Shown: positions 26,892 to 36,678, counted from the first letter of the stretch. The stretch is DNA of 64,000 nucleotides from Conchocele bisecta (GCA_029237695.1 JAQRGA010000042.1:1674001-1738000); one strand, 5' to 3'. A program made the numbers and translations. The notes: generated by a model not told the origin, from the sequence alone.

Positions 26892-27566
26892 AATATTATA
26901 ACCGCTTTTTCTAAGTTTTTTAAATAGTTTTATAATTAATTTATGATCTTTATATCCTGAAGTTTTTTCAACACCTGAGCTTAAATCGACTCCATACGGC
27001 AATGTATTAATTATAGTTTCAATAATATTATCAGGAGTTATTCCGCCAGCTAAGATACCGGGTTTTGCTATACTTTGAATTAACTTTTTAGCTAAATCAA
27101 CATTTATAGTTTTTCCGGTACCTCCATATAATTTTTCATCAAACGTATCTATTAAAAACATATCTACGTTACAGTTACCATATTTTTTTATATCATCTTC
27201 AGTCTTTGGTTTAATAACTTTCCATTGAGTTATTTTCTCATTATAAAATTTATTTTTTATCAACAATGAAATTTTATTTATATAATTATCCGATTCATCA
27301 CCATGAAATTGTGCAATATTTACGCCTGAATAAAAAATTTCAACAATATCTAACTGATCAGAATTTACAAAAACACCTACTCTTTTAACTTGAGGGTATA
27401 AATCACTCAGCTTACTGCTAATACTATAAATTTGTTTATTATTTATAAATCTTTTACTCTTGGAATATGTTATAAAACCAATTGCTGATACTCCATTATC
27501 ACAAGCACATAACGCATCATCAAGGTTAGTTATTCCACAAATTTTAATTAAAAGATCATTATTCAT
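26886..27566 (-). CDS. trpF: phosphoribosylanthranilate isomerase
   Basis: This is a 226-residue TIM-barrel enzyme of tryptophan synthesis. KICGIT near the N-terminus contains the catalytic cysteine. The catalytic aspartate lies in FLIDTFDEKLYGGTGKT, the phosphate loop is LAGGITPDN, and the last strand is GVDLSSGVE. It stands alone with no other trp gene nearby. It converges on selA with a 6-base overlap. Confidence 0.94.
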   Translation of the reverse strand: MNNDLLIKICGITNLDDALCACDNGVSAIGFITYSKSKRFINNKQIYSISSKLSDLYPQVKRVGVFVNSDQLDIVEIFYSGVNIAQFHGDESDNYINKISLLIKNKFYNEKITQWKVIKPKTEDDIKKYGNCNVDMFLIDTFDEKLYGGTGKTINVDLAKKLIQSIAKPGILAGGITPDNIIETIINTLPYGVDLSSGVEKTSGYKDHKLIIKLFKKLRKSGYNIL

Positions 27567-27708
27567 TTATAATTTAGTTAACCATTTATTTAATAAGTTT
27601 GTTTATTTAAAAATAGATTGATTTAGTGTATAATATACAAATGAAAAATCTGACTAAATATATTATATATTAGTTAGCATTTAAATGTTAATATAACCTG
27701 GCTTAAAT

Positions 27709-29154
27709 ATGAGTAAGATTTCATCATTTATACATTACATTTACGCAATTCTACCTTTATTGTTTTTATTAATGGTGGTTTTAGCCATATTTTACAAAAG
27801 AAAATATAACTCCATTAAAACTTCATTTCAGTTGAGTAAGCAGAAAAATGAAGAAATAAACAGTTTCATGAAATTCTTTTCAGAAACGCTGAATAATACT
27901 CTTAAAGTAAATGAAGTTTATACATCAATGGCAATACATATTTCAAATATTATCGATGCAAAAAGCATTTGTATATACGAGCTTGAAACAGATGGCTATT
28001 TACATTCAGCAGGATTTACTGACCAATACCCTCCTCTACAATATTCATCAGAATTTAAACTTTCTAAGCCAAAATATTCTATGGATTCAGTAAAGCATGA
28101 AAGAATTAAAGTAGGAGAAGGAATTATCGGTAAAATAGCCGTACAAAAAAAAGGAATTATCTTAGCTGATGCTTCATCTGATATAAGGTTGGAATCAGCC
28201 AGTAATATTATTCCTATTAATACACTTATAGCTCTTCCAATGATAATGAATAATGAAGTAGTTGGTGTTATTTGTGCGATAAACACTAAATCAGGTAAAC
28301 AGTTTAATATTACCCAATATCAATCATTAGAATCAATGACAAAATTAGTGGCACTAATACATAACATCATAACATCATATTCAAACCTAACAAAGCAGCA
28401 GAGAATCTTACAGGAATTGGATTTTACCCGTCTTCTACAATCATCTTTGCTCCCAAGAGAATTCCCTGTGTGGAAGCCATTCGTAATACATGCATTTACT
28501 AGATCTGCAAAAGAGGTAAGCGGCGATTTTTATGATTTTGTGGAAATAGATAAAAATAGACTTCTTATTGTTCTTGGTGATGCCAGTGGAAAAGGAATAC
28601 CAGCATGTATGGTGATGGCTATGACTAGAAGTTTTATTAGAGCTAATGCGGAAAATTTTACTACCTTGCGAGAAATGCTATATGAATTAAATACCAATTT
28701 ATATAGAGATACAGATGAAGGACGATTTGCCACTCTTTCATGCTGCCTTTTAGATAAAAAAGAGAAAAGTGTCGAATTTGCTAGAGCCGGACACACTGAA
28801 TTATTAATATTTTCCTCAAAACAAAAAATAAGAAAAGTTAGACCTCATGGATCTGCATTAGGTTTACTACCACAGGAGATCGCAGGAAGCTTCGATTCAT
28901 TTATGTTCACCCTAAAACCATATTATTCCATGATGCTATATTCAGATGGCATAGTAGAAGCTATTAATTCTAAAAATGAAGAATTTGGCATAGATAAACT
29001 GGAGAATATATTTTACGACTCCTGCATAAGAAAAAATACACCAAGTAAATGCACAGAAAAAATATTACGAAATTTAGATGAATTTTCAGTTGATCAAGAA
29101 AGATCAGATGACCAGACATTAATGATTATAAGCCATGAAGATTCTTTTATTTAG
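27709..29154 (+). CDS. GAF-domain PP2C-type phosphatase (RsbU/SpoIIE-like)
   Basis: The protein has 481 residues. One N-terminal membrane segment (about 8-28) and a short helical linker lead into a GAF domain (about 55-220) containing VGEGIIGKIAVQ. A SpoIIE/RsbU PP2C phosphatase domain (about 245-475) follows, with the metal-binding motifs KEVSGDFYDF, LGDASGKGIPA and MLYSDGIVEA. Such proteins dephosphorylate anti-anti-sigma (STAS) proteins in partner-switching pathways. No anti-sigma or STAS gene is nearby, so the target is unknown. Its end overlaps convergent coaB by 8 bases. Confidence 0.88.
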   Translation: MSKISSFIHYIYAILPLLFLLMVVLAIFYKRKYNSIKTSFQLSKQKNEEINSFMKFFSETLNNTLKVNEVYTSMAIHISNIIDAKSICIYELETDGYLHSAGFTDQYPPLQYSSEFKLSKPKYSMDSVKHERIKVGEGIIGKIAVQKKGIILADASSDIRLESASNIIPINTLIALPMIMNNEVVGVICAINTKSGKQFNITQYQSLESMTKLVALIHNIITSYSNLTKQQRILQELDFTRLLQSSLLPREFPVWKPFVIHAFTRSAKEVSGDFYDFVEIDKNRLLIVLGDASGKGIPACMVMAMTRSFIRANAENFTTLREMLYELNTNLYRDTDEGRFATLSCCLLDKKEKSVEFARAGHTELLIFSSKQKIRKVRPHGSALGLLPQEIAGSFDSFMFTLKPYYSMMLYSDGIVEAINSKNEEFGIDKLENIFYDSCIRKNTPSKCTEKILRNLDEFSVDQERSDDQTLMIISHEDSFI

Positions 29155-29782
29155 GCTTTTCAGCTATTGTATTCAGAATATTTTCGGCAATCTCTTGTTT
29201 AGACATTAAGGCTAGTTCTATTTTGTCGCCATGCTTAGATAACATAGTAACGCTGTTATCATCACACATAAAACCTGAATTTGCACTTCCAACTTTATTT
29301 GCAATAATCCAGTCAAGATTTTTCTTTATAAGTTTAGCCTTCGCATACTCTATTACATTATCAGTTTCAGCAGCAAAACCTACAAGAATTTGATCGGCAG
29401 TAACATATTTACTTAATTCAAGTAAAATATCCTCAGTTCGTTCCATGTGAATAATTAAATCATCGGTTTTCTTTTTCAGTTTATAATTATTAATTTCCTT
29501 AGGTCTATAATCTGCCACCGCTGCAACCATAATAATAACATCATAATTTTTATAAACCTCCATTACAGCAGCATACATTTCTGCAGCACTTTCTATCTGT
29601 ATAAATTTAATTCCTCTAGGTATTTTTAAATTTGTCATTCCACTAATAAGTTGTACCTCATTGCCTAATTTTTTAGCTGCTTCCGCTAAAGCATATCCCA
29701 TTTTGCCACTGGAATAGTTAGTTAAGAATCTTACAGGATCAATTTTTTCTCGAGTCGGACCTGCGGTAATTAAATATTTCAT
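29147..29782 (-). CDS. coaB: phosphopantothenate-cysteine ligase (separate CoaB)
   Basis: The protein has 211 residues and corresponds to the C-terminal half of the usual bifunctional CoaBC. LITAGPTREKIDPVRFLTNYSSGKMG is the nucleotide-binding start, and MVAAVADYRP and KLKK carry the conserved catalytic lysine region. A C-terminal DWIIANKV segment follows. It joins cysteine to 4'-phosphopantothenate. Its ATG overlaps the coaC stop by 4 bases, so the bifunctional protein has been split into two coupled genes. Confidence 0.92.
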   Translation of the reverse strand: MKYLITAGPTREKIDPVRFLTNYSSGKMGYALAEAAKKLGNEVQLISGMTNLKIPRGIKFIQIESAAEMYAAVMEVYKNYDVIIMVAAVADYRPKEINNYKLKKKTDDLIIHMERTEDILLELSKYVTADQILVGFAAETDNVIEYAKAKLIKKNLDWIIANKVGSANSGFMCDDNSVTMLSKHGDKIELALMSKQEIAENILNTIAEKPK

Positions 29783-30321
29783 TGCTCTTCTAATAAAGTA
29801 GTAATTTTTTTAAAAATAACTTTAGGATCACTCATTTTACCCTGTCCTTCAGTCCCACATGCTAAGTGTCCTGATACCGGTCCTATAAATATTACATCTA
29901 AATCAAATAGATTTCTATAATTTCTATTAACTATAGGATTATTCCATATATCCGTATTCATTGCCGGAGCTAAAAGCGTTTTCCCTGTATATGATAATGC
30001 AAAAGTTGTTAATGCATCATCCGCAATGCCACTTATATATTTTCCCATAAAATTAGCAGTACATGGTGCAACAACAAATAAATCAGCTTTTTCTGCGAGC
30101 TCTATATGTACAGGTTTCCATTCAGGTATTGTCCATAAATCAGCAACAACTCTATTCTTAGATAGTGTAAAAAAAGCTTGTTCAGTTATAATTTTTTGTG
30201 CAGAATCAGTCATAATAACATTAACATCAATACCTGCTTTAACGAGCATACTAGTCAAATCAGCAGCTTTATAAGCAGCAATAGAACCGGTAACTCCGAG
30301 AACAATAACTTTTTTACCCAC
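29779..30321 (-). CDS. coaC: phosphopantothenoylcysteine decarboxylase (separate CoaC)
   Basis: This is a 180-residue flavoprotein that decarboxylates phosphopantothenoylcysteine on the way to coenzyme A. VTGSIAAYKAADL is the FMN-binding start, HIELAEKADL carries the catalytic histidine, and APAMNTDIW and the HLACGTEGQGKM loop with the catalytic cysteine are intact. It follows gmk by one base and precedes coaB with a 4-base overlap, giving a gmk-coaC-coaB operon. Confidence 0.94.
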   Translation of the reverse strand: MGKKVIVLGVTGSIAAYKAADLTSMLVKAGIDVNVIMTDSAQKIITEQAFFTLSKNRVVADLWTIPEWKPVHIELAEKADLFVVAPCTANFMGKYISGIADDALTTFALSYTGKTLLAPAMNTDIWNNPIVNRNYRNLFDLDVIFIGPVSGHLACGTEGQGKMSDPKVIFKKITTLLEEQ

Positions 30322-30322
30322 T

Positions 30323-30955
30323 TTATTTCTCCACTAATCTTTTAATTTTCAAATGCAGTGATGAAACTATATTCTGCATTTTATTAATAGCTTCTTCTAA
30401 ATCATCATTAACAATAAAATAATCATATAATAAAAACTTTTCTGTTTCTTTACCTGCCTGCCCCAATCTCAAATTCAAACTGGAATCACTTTCTGTTCCA
30501 CGTTTTTTCAATCTCCTCTCGAGTTCATCCATACTTGGCGAAAGTATAAATACAAATTCAGTGCATTTATTTAAAATATTATCATTTTTAATATATTTCT
30601 TAATCTGCATTGCACCCTGTACATCAATATCCAATAATATATCTTTATTATCTAAAACCCTACTATGTATTTCACTTTTTAAAGTACCATAACAATTCCC
30701 ATGAACAGTCGCATATTCAAGAAAAGCATTTCTCTTTATTTTTTCTTTAAAAGTTCCTTTATCTATAAAATAATAATCTTTCCCATCAATTTCGCCTTCC
30801 CGCGGTTTTCGAGTTGTACATGAAACAGCAAAGTCGAAACCGTTTTTATCTATTATTGGTTTGCATATAGTAGATTTGCCAGCTCCGCTAGCTCCTGAAA
30901 CAATAAGTAAACTGCCCAAGGATTTATATAATTCTATATTAAAGTTTTTGTCCAT
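30323..30955 (-). CDS. gmk: guanylate kinase
   Basis: This is a 210-residue kinase that makes GDP from GMP. It has the P-loop [10 protein letters not shown] near residue 20, the GMP-binding segment [33 protein letters not shown], and the lid region [10 protein letters not shown]. Length is normal. It is the first enzyme gene of the gmk-coaC-coaB group, starting 15 bases after the BamE-like lipoprotein gene. Confidence 0.96.
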   Translation of the reverse strand: MDKNFNIELYKSLGSLLIVSGASGAGKSTICKPIIDKNGFDFAVSCTTRKPREGEIDGKDYYFIDKGTFKEKIKRNAFLEYATVHGNCYGTLKSEIHSRVLDNKDILLDIDVQGAMQIKKYIKNDNILNKCTEFVFILSPSMDELERRLKKRGTESDSSLNLRLGQAGKETEKFLLYDYFIVNDDLEEAINKMQNIVSSLHLKIKRLVEK

Positions 30956-30970
30956 TATTTAATTTTCTCT

Positions 30971-31354
30971 CTATGTACTTTCAGATACAAATGCACTGTT
31001 ACTATCAAATAACCAATCTTTTTGTTTAATTTTTGTATAATAAGCTCTACCCCATCCAACCAATACTCCGCCTTTAAAAACTAAAGGGGTACACTCTATT
31101 TTTGTCCTGATAAAATCAGCCCAATCCAAATACGTATAATAAAACCATACATTAGGTTTATTATAAGATTCGTAAACTAAAGGCTCACCCATTATAGATA
31201 AGACTTGTCTTTTAGTTTGACCAACTTTTAAAAGTTCCAAATGCTCTCTATTTACAGTTCGTTCTACAATACCCGGATTAACACTGTCAAAAAAAGCACA
31301 GGATGTAAAAAAAATAAGAGAACTAAGTAAAAAAAAAGAATAATATTTTTTCAT
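30971..31354 (-). CDS. small lipoprotein of SmpA/OmlA (BamE-like) fold
   Basis: This is a 127-residue protein with lipobox FFTSC near residue 19. The mature part has LLKVGQTKRQVLSIMGEPLV, the typical helix-turn of the SmpA/OmlA (BamE) fold, and a following strand WFYYTY. BamE helps the outer-membrane beta-barrel assembly machine. Many lipoproteins share this fold, so a BAM role is not proved. It lies between a phosphoesterase gene and gmk, all on the same strand. Confidence 0.7.
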   Translation of the reverse strand: MKKYYSFFLLSSLIFFTSCAFFDSVNPGIVERTVNREHLELLKVGQTKRQVLSIMGEPLVYESYNKPNVWFYYTYLDWADFIRTKIECTPLVFKGGVLVGWGRAYYTKIKQKDWLFDSNSAFVSEST

Positions 31355-31377
31355 ATTGATATTTTTTGTATTAAAAA

Positions 31378-32190
31378 TTAATCATCGACTTTTATTCTAT
31401 TATATGTGAAAAGATCTTTTTTTTCATCATATTCTATTAAAGCAAAGCATGCATTTCTAGTTAGAGAACCAATTATTATTTCGCCACGCCCATGTTTATC
31501 CAATATTGTACTAGGATCATGAATATGTCCACACAGCGATAAATCTATTCTTCCATTTTTTAAAGCATCCAAAATTTTAGCATGTCCCCATAATTTATGT
31601 CTAAATCGCATAATAGGATGATTTTCAATAAGCGGATAATGCCCAACCAATATATTTGGACCTGAAATATCTTTATTTAACCAATTCAAAATATATTCAG
31701 TAGTTTTACCTGTCATTCTGCCAGTTGAAAGCATTAAATTAATTGGCTTACATGAATTAATTAAACAAAAATTAACTCCATTTAGATTCAATGAGTATGG
31801 TAAATCTTTAAATTTGATTTTATCTCTATTTAAATAACAAAATGTCTCCTTAAGAGCATTAATACAAATTTTATCATCAACATAATAATCATGATTTCCA
31901 GGAACATAAAGAAATTCAAAAATCTTATTTTCAATTAATGGTTTTATTAAATCACACGTTAATTTAAATTCAGAAGGTTCACCACTTGTCGTAATATCTC
32001 CTGTACATATTACAACATCTGGTGATATTTCTAAAATTTTATCTACCATTCTAGATAAATAATCCTGATTATGCCTATGCTTTCTAAAATAATGGTAATT
32101 GAATAATCCTATTGCTCTTTTATCGAAGAAAGCACTCCAACTAGATGGATATCCTGATGCATGAGAGTCTGAAAAAGCTACGATTTTCAT
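31378..32190 (-). CDS. metallophosphoesterase
   Basis: This is a 270-residue calcineurin-like phosphoesterase. The metal-binding motifs appear in order: FSDSHA near residue 6, TGDITTSGE near 62, VPGNHD near 95, VGHYPLI near 183 and CGHIHDP near 220. No signal peptide is seen, so it is cytoplasmic. The substrate is unknown; related small enzymes act on nucleotides or UDP-diacylglucosamine, but LpxH signatures are not evident. Confidence 0.88.
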   Translation of the reverse strand: MKIVAFSDSHASGYPSSWSAFFDKRAIGLFNYHYFRKHRHNQDYLSRMVDKILEISPDVVICTGDITTSGEPSEFKLTCDLIKPLIENKIFEFLYVPGNHDYYVDDKICINALKETFCYLNRDKIKFKDLPYSLNLNGVNFCLINSCKPINLMLSTGRMTGKTTEYILNWLNKDISGPNILVGHYPLIENHPIMRFRHKLWGHAKILDALKNGRIDLSLCGHIHDPSTILDKHGRGEIIIGSLTRNACFALIEYDEKKDLFTYNRIKVDD

Positions 32191-32486
32191 TAGTTAAATT
32201 TCATTTATTAAAATAATTAATATATATTTACTACTTAATATTATAGTAAATATTTCAGCAATAAAATTAGCTCATTGTTTATTTAAGCAAGATTTAATTA
32301 ATATATACAAAGAGATATTTTACAAATAAATCAAATTCAATTAAGGTATTTTTCACTAAAAACATATCATTTAAGCTATAATTAATTATCTTTTTATTAG
32401 TATTGCAGTATTTTATATCTTCGATTATTTATTACTAAATATAAATTCATGTCTTAAACATTAAATTAAAAACAGTTGAGTAATAT

Positions 32487-33398
32487 ATGAAAACAGCTTT
32501 TGTATTTTCTGGACAAGGTGCTCAAAAGGTCGGCATGGGCAAAGATTTATGTAAAGCATCACCTGCAGCCGCAAAAATTTTTAAAAAAGCAGATGAAATA
32601 TTAGGTTATTCTCTATCAAATATATGTTTTAGCGGACCTGATACAAAATTAACAGAAACAAGATATTGCCAATTAGCAATTTATGTTATGAGCGTAGCAT
32701 GTCTTGAAACTTTTAAAGAAAAGTATAAAGAAATAACAGCAGTTGCAACAGCAGGATTAAGCCTTGGCGAATTTACTGCTCTATATACTGCCGGCGCTTT
32801 CTCTTTTGAAGACGGTGTCAAGATTATAGAAAAAAGAGCGATATATATGCAGGAAGCCTGTGATACCACTAAAGGCGAAATGGCAAGTGTGCTTAGAGGA
32901 GACATTTCTACAATTAGAGAATCCTGTTATGAAGCAGAGATTGATGTATCAAATTTTAACAGTAATGGTCAAACAGTTATCAGCGGAGAAAAAGATAAAG
33001 TTAAAAATGCCATTTCTATTTTGAAATCAAAAGGTATTTCAAAAATAATTCCGCTTAGAGTCGCCGGAGCCTATCATTCAAGGTTGATGAAATCTGCAGA
33101 AATCAAACTTGAAGAGTATCTTAATAATTTTGAATTTACTATACCTGCTATACCTATAGCACAAAATTATGCTGGAGTTTTAATTACAGAACCAAATCAG
33201 ATCAAATCAAATATTATTAAACAGGTAACAGGAAGTGTTCAATGGGTCAGCTGTATTAACTCTTTTGAGTCACTTAAAGTTGATAATATTATTGAATTTG
33301 GCCCAGGCAATGTATTAACAGGTCTAATTAAAAGAATTAATTCAAATATCTCTTTATCAAATATTAATTCTATAGAAACGCTAAATAATTTCAACTAA
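32487..33398 (+). CDS. fabD: malonyl-CoA:ACP transacylase
   Basis: This is a 303-residue FabD that loads malonate onto ACP. FSGQGAQKVGMGKDL starts the protein, the nucleophile elbow is GLSLGEFTAL, and the catalytic histidine lies in AGAYHSRLM. It is the first gene of fabD-fabG-acpP-fabF; plsX and fabH, often upstream, are absent. The preceding 296 bases are very AT-rich and hold no recognised feature. Confidence 0.95.
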   Translation: MKTAFVFSGQGAQKVGMGKDLCKASPAAAKIFKKADEILGYSLSNICFSGPDTKLTETRYCQLAIYVMSVACLETFKEKYKEITAVATAGLSLGEFTALYTAGAFSFEDGVKIIEKRAIYMQEACDTTKGEMASVLRGDISTIRESCYEAEIDVSNFNSNGQTVISGEKDKVKNAISILKSKGISKIIPLRVAGAYHSRLMKSAEIKLEEYLNNFEFTIPAIPIAQNYAGVLITEPNQIKSNIIKQVTGSVQWVSCINSFESLKVDNIIEFGPGNVLTGLIKRINSNISLSNINSIETLNNFN

Positions 33399-33419
33399 TA
33401 AAATTTGAGGATTTATATA

Positions 33420-34169
33420 ATGAGTTCTAAAAAACTTCAAGGTAAAGTTGCAATAGTAACAGGCGGTGCCCGTGGTATCGGTAAAGCTATATTAGAATGC
33501 TTAGCATCAGAAGGAGCTTCTTTAGCGATAGTTGATGTTCTTCTAGATGTTGCAAAAAAAACAGTTAATGAATTTAAAGCAAAAGGCATAAATGCTTTAG
33601 CAGTAAAAGCAGATGTATCAAATTTTGATGAAGTTCAAAAAGCTGTAAAAGAAATAGTTACTCATTTTGGAACAGTTGATATCCTCGTCAATAATGCAGG
33701 AATTACAAGAGACACACTACTTTTGAGAATGAAACCAGATGATTGGAATGCAGTAATCAATATTAATTTGACAGGTACATTTAATTTTATTAAAGCTGTT
33801 GTTAGACCTATGATGAAAGCTAAAGCTGGTAAAATTGTAAATATTTCATCAGTAGTAGGCAGAATGGGTAATGTTGGTCAGGCTAATTATTCAGCATCTA
33901 AAGCTGGCATGATTGGATTAACTAAATCAATTGCAAAAGAATTTGCATCAAGAAGAATCAACTGCAATGCAGTGGCTCCAGGTTATATTGCAACTAAAAT
34001 GACAGGTGAACTTTCTGAAGCAGCAATGGATGCTTTCTTATCAACAACACCAATGAAACGCCCTGGAACACCAGAAGATGTAGCTAATGCTGTTTGTTTT
34101 TTCTGCACAAAAGATTCAGACTATATAACAGGTCAGGTTTTAAATATTGATGGTGGAATGTTAATGTAA
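33420..34169 (+). CDS. fabG: 3-oxoacyl-ACP reductase
   Basis: This is a 249-residue short-chain dehydrogenase that reduces beta-ketoacyl-ACP with NADPH. It has the Rossmann motif TGGARGIGKA, NNAGITRDTLL, and the catalytic Ser-Tyr-Lys in VNISSVVGRMGNVGQANYSASKAG. Its C-terminus is TGQVLNIDGGMLM. The frame opens at TTG 33405, but the ATG at 33420 is preceded by TGAGGA at proper distance and is the start. Confidence 0.96.
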   Translation: MSSKKLQGKVAIVTGGARGIGKAILECLASEGASLAIVDVLLDVAKKTVNEFKAKGINALAVKADVSNFDEVQKAVKEIVTHFGTVDILVNNAGITRDTLLLRMKPDDWNAVININLTGTFNFIKAVVRPMMKAKAGKIVNISSVVGRMGNVGQANYSASKAGMIGLTKSIAKEFASRRINCNAVAPGYIATKMTGELSEAAMDAFLSTTPMKRPGTPEDVANAVCFFCTKDSDYITGQVLNIDGGMLM

Positions 34170-34324
34170 GTTACAGTAACGCTAAATTATTTTAGGAAAA
34201 TATTGATTAATCTATAATATCAGTTTAATATACAACATGAGAAGACATAAAATAGTTTTTATATAACTTTTCAAAAATTTAAATTTATATTCTTATTATT
34301 TTTGATTTTATATCTAATTATAAT

Positions 34325-34433
34325 AATAAACTGAAAACTTAGCTTAAATTAAATTTGCAGCTGTTCTCAGATAAGATGATTAGAGCATTGGCGTATAGCT
34401 AATTTTCTGAAACAAATTTGTTAAGGGTATAAT
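34325..34433 (+). repeat. 109-bp conserved promoter-like module, copy A (upstream of acpP)
   Basis: This segment runs from AATAAACTGAAAA to TATAAT and aligns without gaps to the reverse complement of 60104-60212 (16 differences in 109 positions by eye, 12 of them transitions). Conserved blocks are AGATAAGATGATTA, GCGTATAG and the perfect 12-bp palindrome AACAAATTTGTT followed by AAGGG and TATAAT (34428-34433). Similarity stops at the TATAAT. The module lies upstream of acpP in the same orientation as the other copy to its gene. It is probably a shared promoter/operator, but a structured RNA is also possible. Confidence 0.7.
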
Positions 34434-34563
34434 AGCCAAAAAAAATTGATTTTTATAATTTTATGACTATTTTAAATAATCTAAATATGATAAATTATTA
34501 TTTAATGTAATAAACTTAAATTTAGAATTATAATTTAAAACAAATAATCGGAGGAATACAGTA

Positions 34564-34803
34564 ATGTCTTCAACTGCAGACAAAGTAAAAGAAATCGTAG
34601 TAAATCAACTAGGCGTATCACCAGATCAGGCAGTAAGCGAAGCTAAATTTATTGAAGATCTTGGAGCTGATTCATTAGATCAAGTAGAATTAGTTATGGC
34701 ATTAGAAGAAGAATTTGGTGCTGATATTCCTGATGAAGATGCAGAAAAACTTGTAAGTGTAGGCGATGCTATCGACTATATTACAAACAATGTACAAAAA
34801 TAA
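34564..34803 (+). CDS. acpP: acyl carrier protein
   Basis: This is a 79-residue acidic ACP with the phosphopantetheine serine in [21 protein letters not shown], then [25 protein letters not shown] site lies 8 bases before the ATG. It lies 394 bases after fabG, with the conserved 109-bp module in the gap, so acpP probably has its own promoter. It is followed by a strong terminator before fabF. Confidence 0.97.
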   Translation: MSSTADKVKEIVVNQLGVSPDQAVSEAKFIEDLGADSLDQVELVMALEEEFGADIPDEDAEKLVSVGDAIDYITNNVQK

Positions 34804-34827
34804 TTTTTTTGCGATATAATATATTTA

Positions 34828-34860
34828 GAGGGCATTCGAAAATAATCGTATGCCCTTTTT
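34828..34860 (+). terminator. terminator after acpP
   Basis: GGGCAT (34830-34835) and ATGCCC (34850-34855) form a hairpin that extends inward with CG pairs and is followed by five T. It may partly separate abundant acpP transcripts from fabF. Confidence 0.75.
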
Positions 34861-34907
34861 ATCTTTTATAAATTTTAACTAATTTTTATCTCAATAAGGG
34901 TTTTCAA

Positions 34908-36153
34908 ATGGAAAGACGTGTAGTAGTAACTGGAATGGGAGCTATTTCCTGTATAGGTCAAAATGTAAACGATTTTTGGGATTCTCTAATAAACGGACGT
35001 TCAGGTATAAAAACTGTAACACATTTCAATGTAGAACCTTTTAAAACAAAAATAGCCGGGCAAGTTGATAATTTTGATATTACGAAATATATGCCTCTAA
35101 AAGCAGGACGACGCCTAGATAGATTTTCACAATTTGCAATTGCTGCTGCTGATGAAGCAATGGAAACAGCCGGTATATCTAAAACACTTGAAGGATTAGA
35201 CCCGTCCAAGGTAGGTGTAATTGTAAGCAGTGGTATAGGCGGACTTAAATCTATTGAAGACCAGGTAAAAATATTAAAAGGAAAAAGGCCCAACTAAAAT
35301 ATCACCATTTTTAATACCTATGATGATAAGCGATCTTGCTTCAGGCAATATTTCAATTCGATATGGTGCAACAGGACCCAATATGTCAATTGTTACAGCG
35401 TGTGCATCATCAACTCATTCTATTGGTGAATCTTACTGGATGATAAAAAGAGAAGATGCTGATATAATGATTACCGGTGGTGCTGAAGCGAGCATTACAC
35501 CTATAGGATTTGCTGGTTTCTGCTCAATGAGAGCTATGAGTACACGTAATGACGAACCGACAAAATCAATGTCTCCATTTGATATAAAAAGAGATGGTTT
35601 TATAATGGGAGAAGGTTCAGGCGTACTTATTCTTGAAGAATTAGAGCATGCTAAAAAAAGAAAAGCCAATATTTTAGCAGAAATCATTGGATATGGTGCT
35701 TCAGCAGATGCGTTTCATATTACAGCACCTGAACCAGCAGGAAAAGGTGCAATTCAATCTATTAATTTAGCATTCAGGCATGCAAAAATACCTACTGACT
35801 CTATTGATTATGCTAATGCACATGGAACAAGTACACCTCTGAATGATAAGCTGGAAACATTAGCTTATAAAGCTATTTTTGGCAATCATGCAAAAGATCT
35901 AAAAATAAGTAGCACAAAAAGTTGTCATTCGCATATGCTTGGTGCATCAGGTGCTATCGAATCTATTGTATGCTTAAAAACAATGCAGGAAAGTATTATT
36001 CCTCCAACAATAAACTATGAAGATCCAGACCCTGAATGCGATTTAAATTATACACCTAACGTAGCCGTTGAAGCAAAAGTTGATGCTGCAATAAAAATGA
36101 ACCTTGGTTTTGGAGGTCATAATGCAACATTATTATTCAAAAAATATAAATAA
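34908..36153 (+). CDS. fabF: 3-oxoacyl-ACP synthase II, interrupted by a one-base frameshift
   Basis: This is the condensing enzyme that elongates fatty acids. Codons 1-129 (34908-35297) end in a premature TAA. The remaining 277 codons continue in the +1 frame, which is open from before the break, through to 36153. FabF similarity passes smoothly from one frame to the other around 35283-35295, where the DNA reads GGAAAAAGGCCCAAC. One A too many in the five-A run explains it. The catalytic cysteine (TACASS) and both histidines (NAHGTSTP, SHMLGASG) are intact downstream. The cause could be a sequencing or assembly indel, a real mutation, or +1 slippage at AGG-CCC. The annotation spans both parts. 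Confidence 0.88.
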
Positions 36154-36180
36154 TCAATAATTAACAAAGTGGAGAAATTT

Positions 36181-36648
36181 ATGAATAAAAAGTTACTCTT
36201 TGTATCATATTTAGGTGCCGTAACTGTTGCGATTGCAGGCTGTGCCCCACAATTAGCCAGAACAAAATATGGTTCTGAAGAACGGCAATGGAAATCCTAT
36301 ATTAATAAATCTTATAAAGATTGGAATCCACCGCCTACGCCACCACCATATAAAACTGGTGCAGACTTAAATAGTTATAAAAATTTATCAAACATAGAAA
36401 TTATTCCCAAACCATCAAATTCGCCAGAAAATATAAATATAGTGGATACTGCTCCTAAAGCTATTGGCACTGATAATAAGAAAGTAAAAACTTATATTGT
36501 TAAAAAAGGTGATACTCTATGGTCTATATCATATAAATTCTATAATAACGGAAAAAACTGGAAAAAAATTCGGGAATTTAACAAGGCTCAACTGCCAAAT
36601 CCAAACAGTCTAAAGCCGGGAATAAGTTTAACCATTCCTGCCGAATAA
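36181..36648 (+). CDS. LysM-domain lipoprotein
   Basis: This is a 155-residue protein. The frame opens at a GTG (36169) that is itself part of the GTGGAG ribosome-binding site, so the ATG at 36181 is the start. The signal peptide ends in a lipobox AIAGC. A proline-rich spacer (PPPTPPPYK) and low-complexity linker lead to one C-terminal LysM domain (YIVKKGDTLWSISYKFYNNGKNW). It probably anchors the outer membrane to peptidoglycan or serves as an accessory of a cell-wall enzyme. Confidence 0.82.
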   Translation: MNKKLLFVSYLGAVTVAIAGCAPQLARTKYGSEERQWKSYINKSYKDWNPPPTPPPYKTGADLNSYKNLSNIEIIPKPSNSPENINIVDTAPKAIGTDNKKVKTYIVKKGDTLWSISYKFYNNGKNWKKIREFNKAQLPNPNSLKPGISLTIPAE

Positions 36649-36678
36649 AAATATCTGCTGTTATTAATTAAGCCTTCT

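Noticed and set aside
29147..30321. coaBC as a frameshifted bifunctional gene
   Set aside because: Each half has its own start, and the ATGA overlap is a normal coupled arrangement. Catalytic residues are intact, so two separate genes are more likely.
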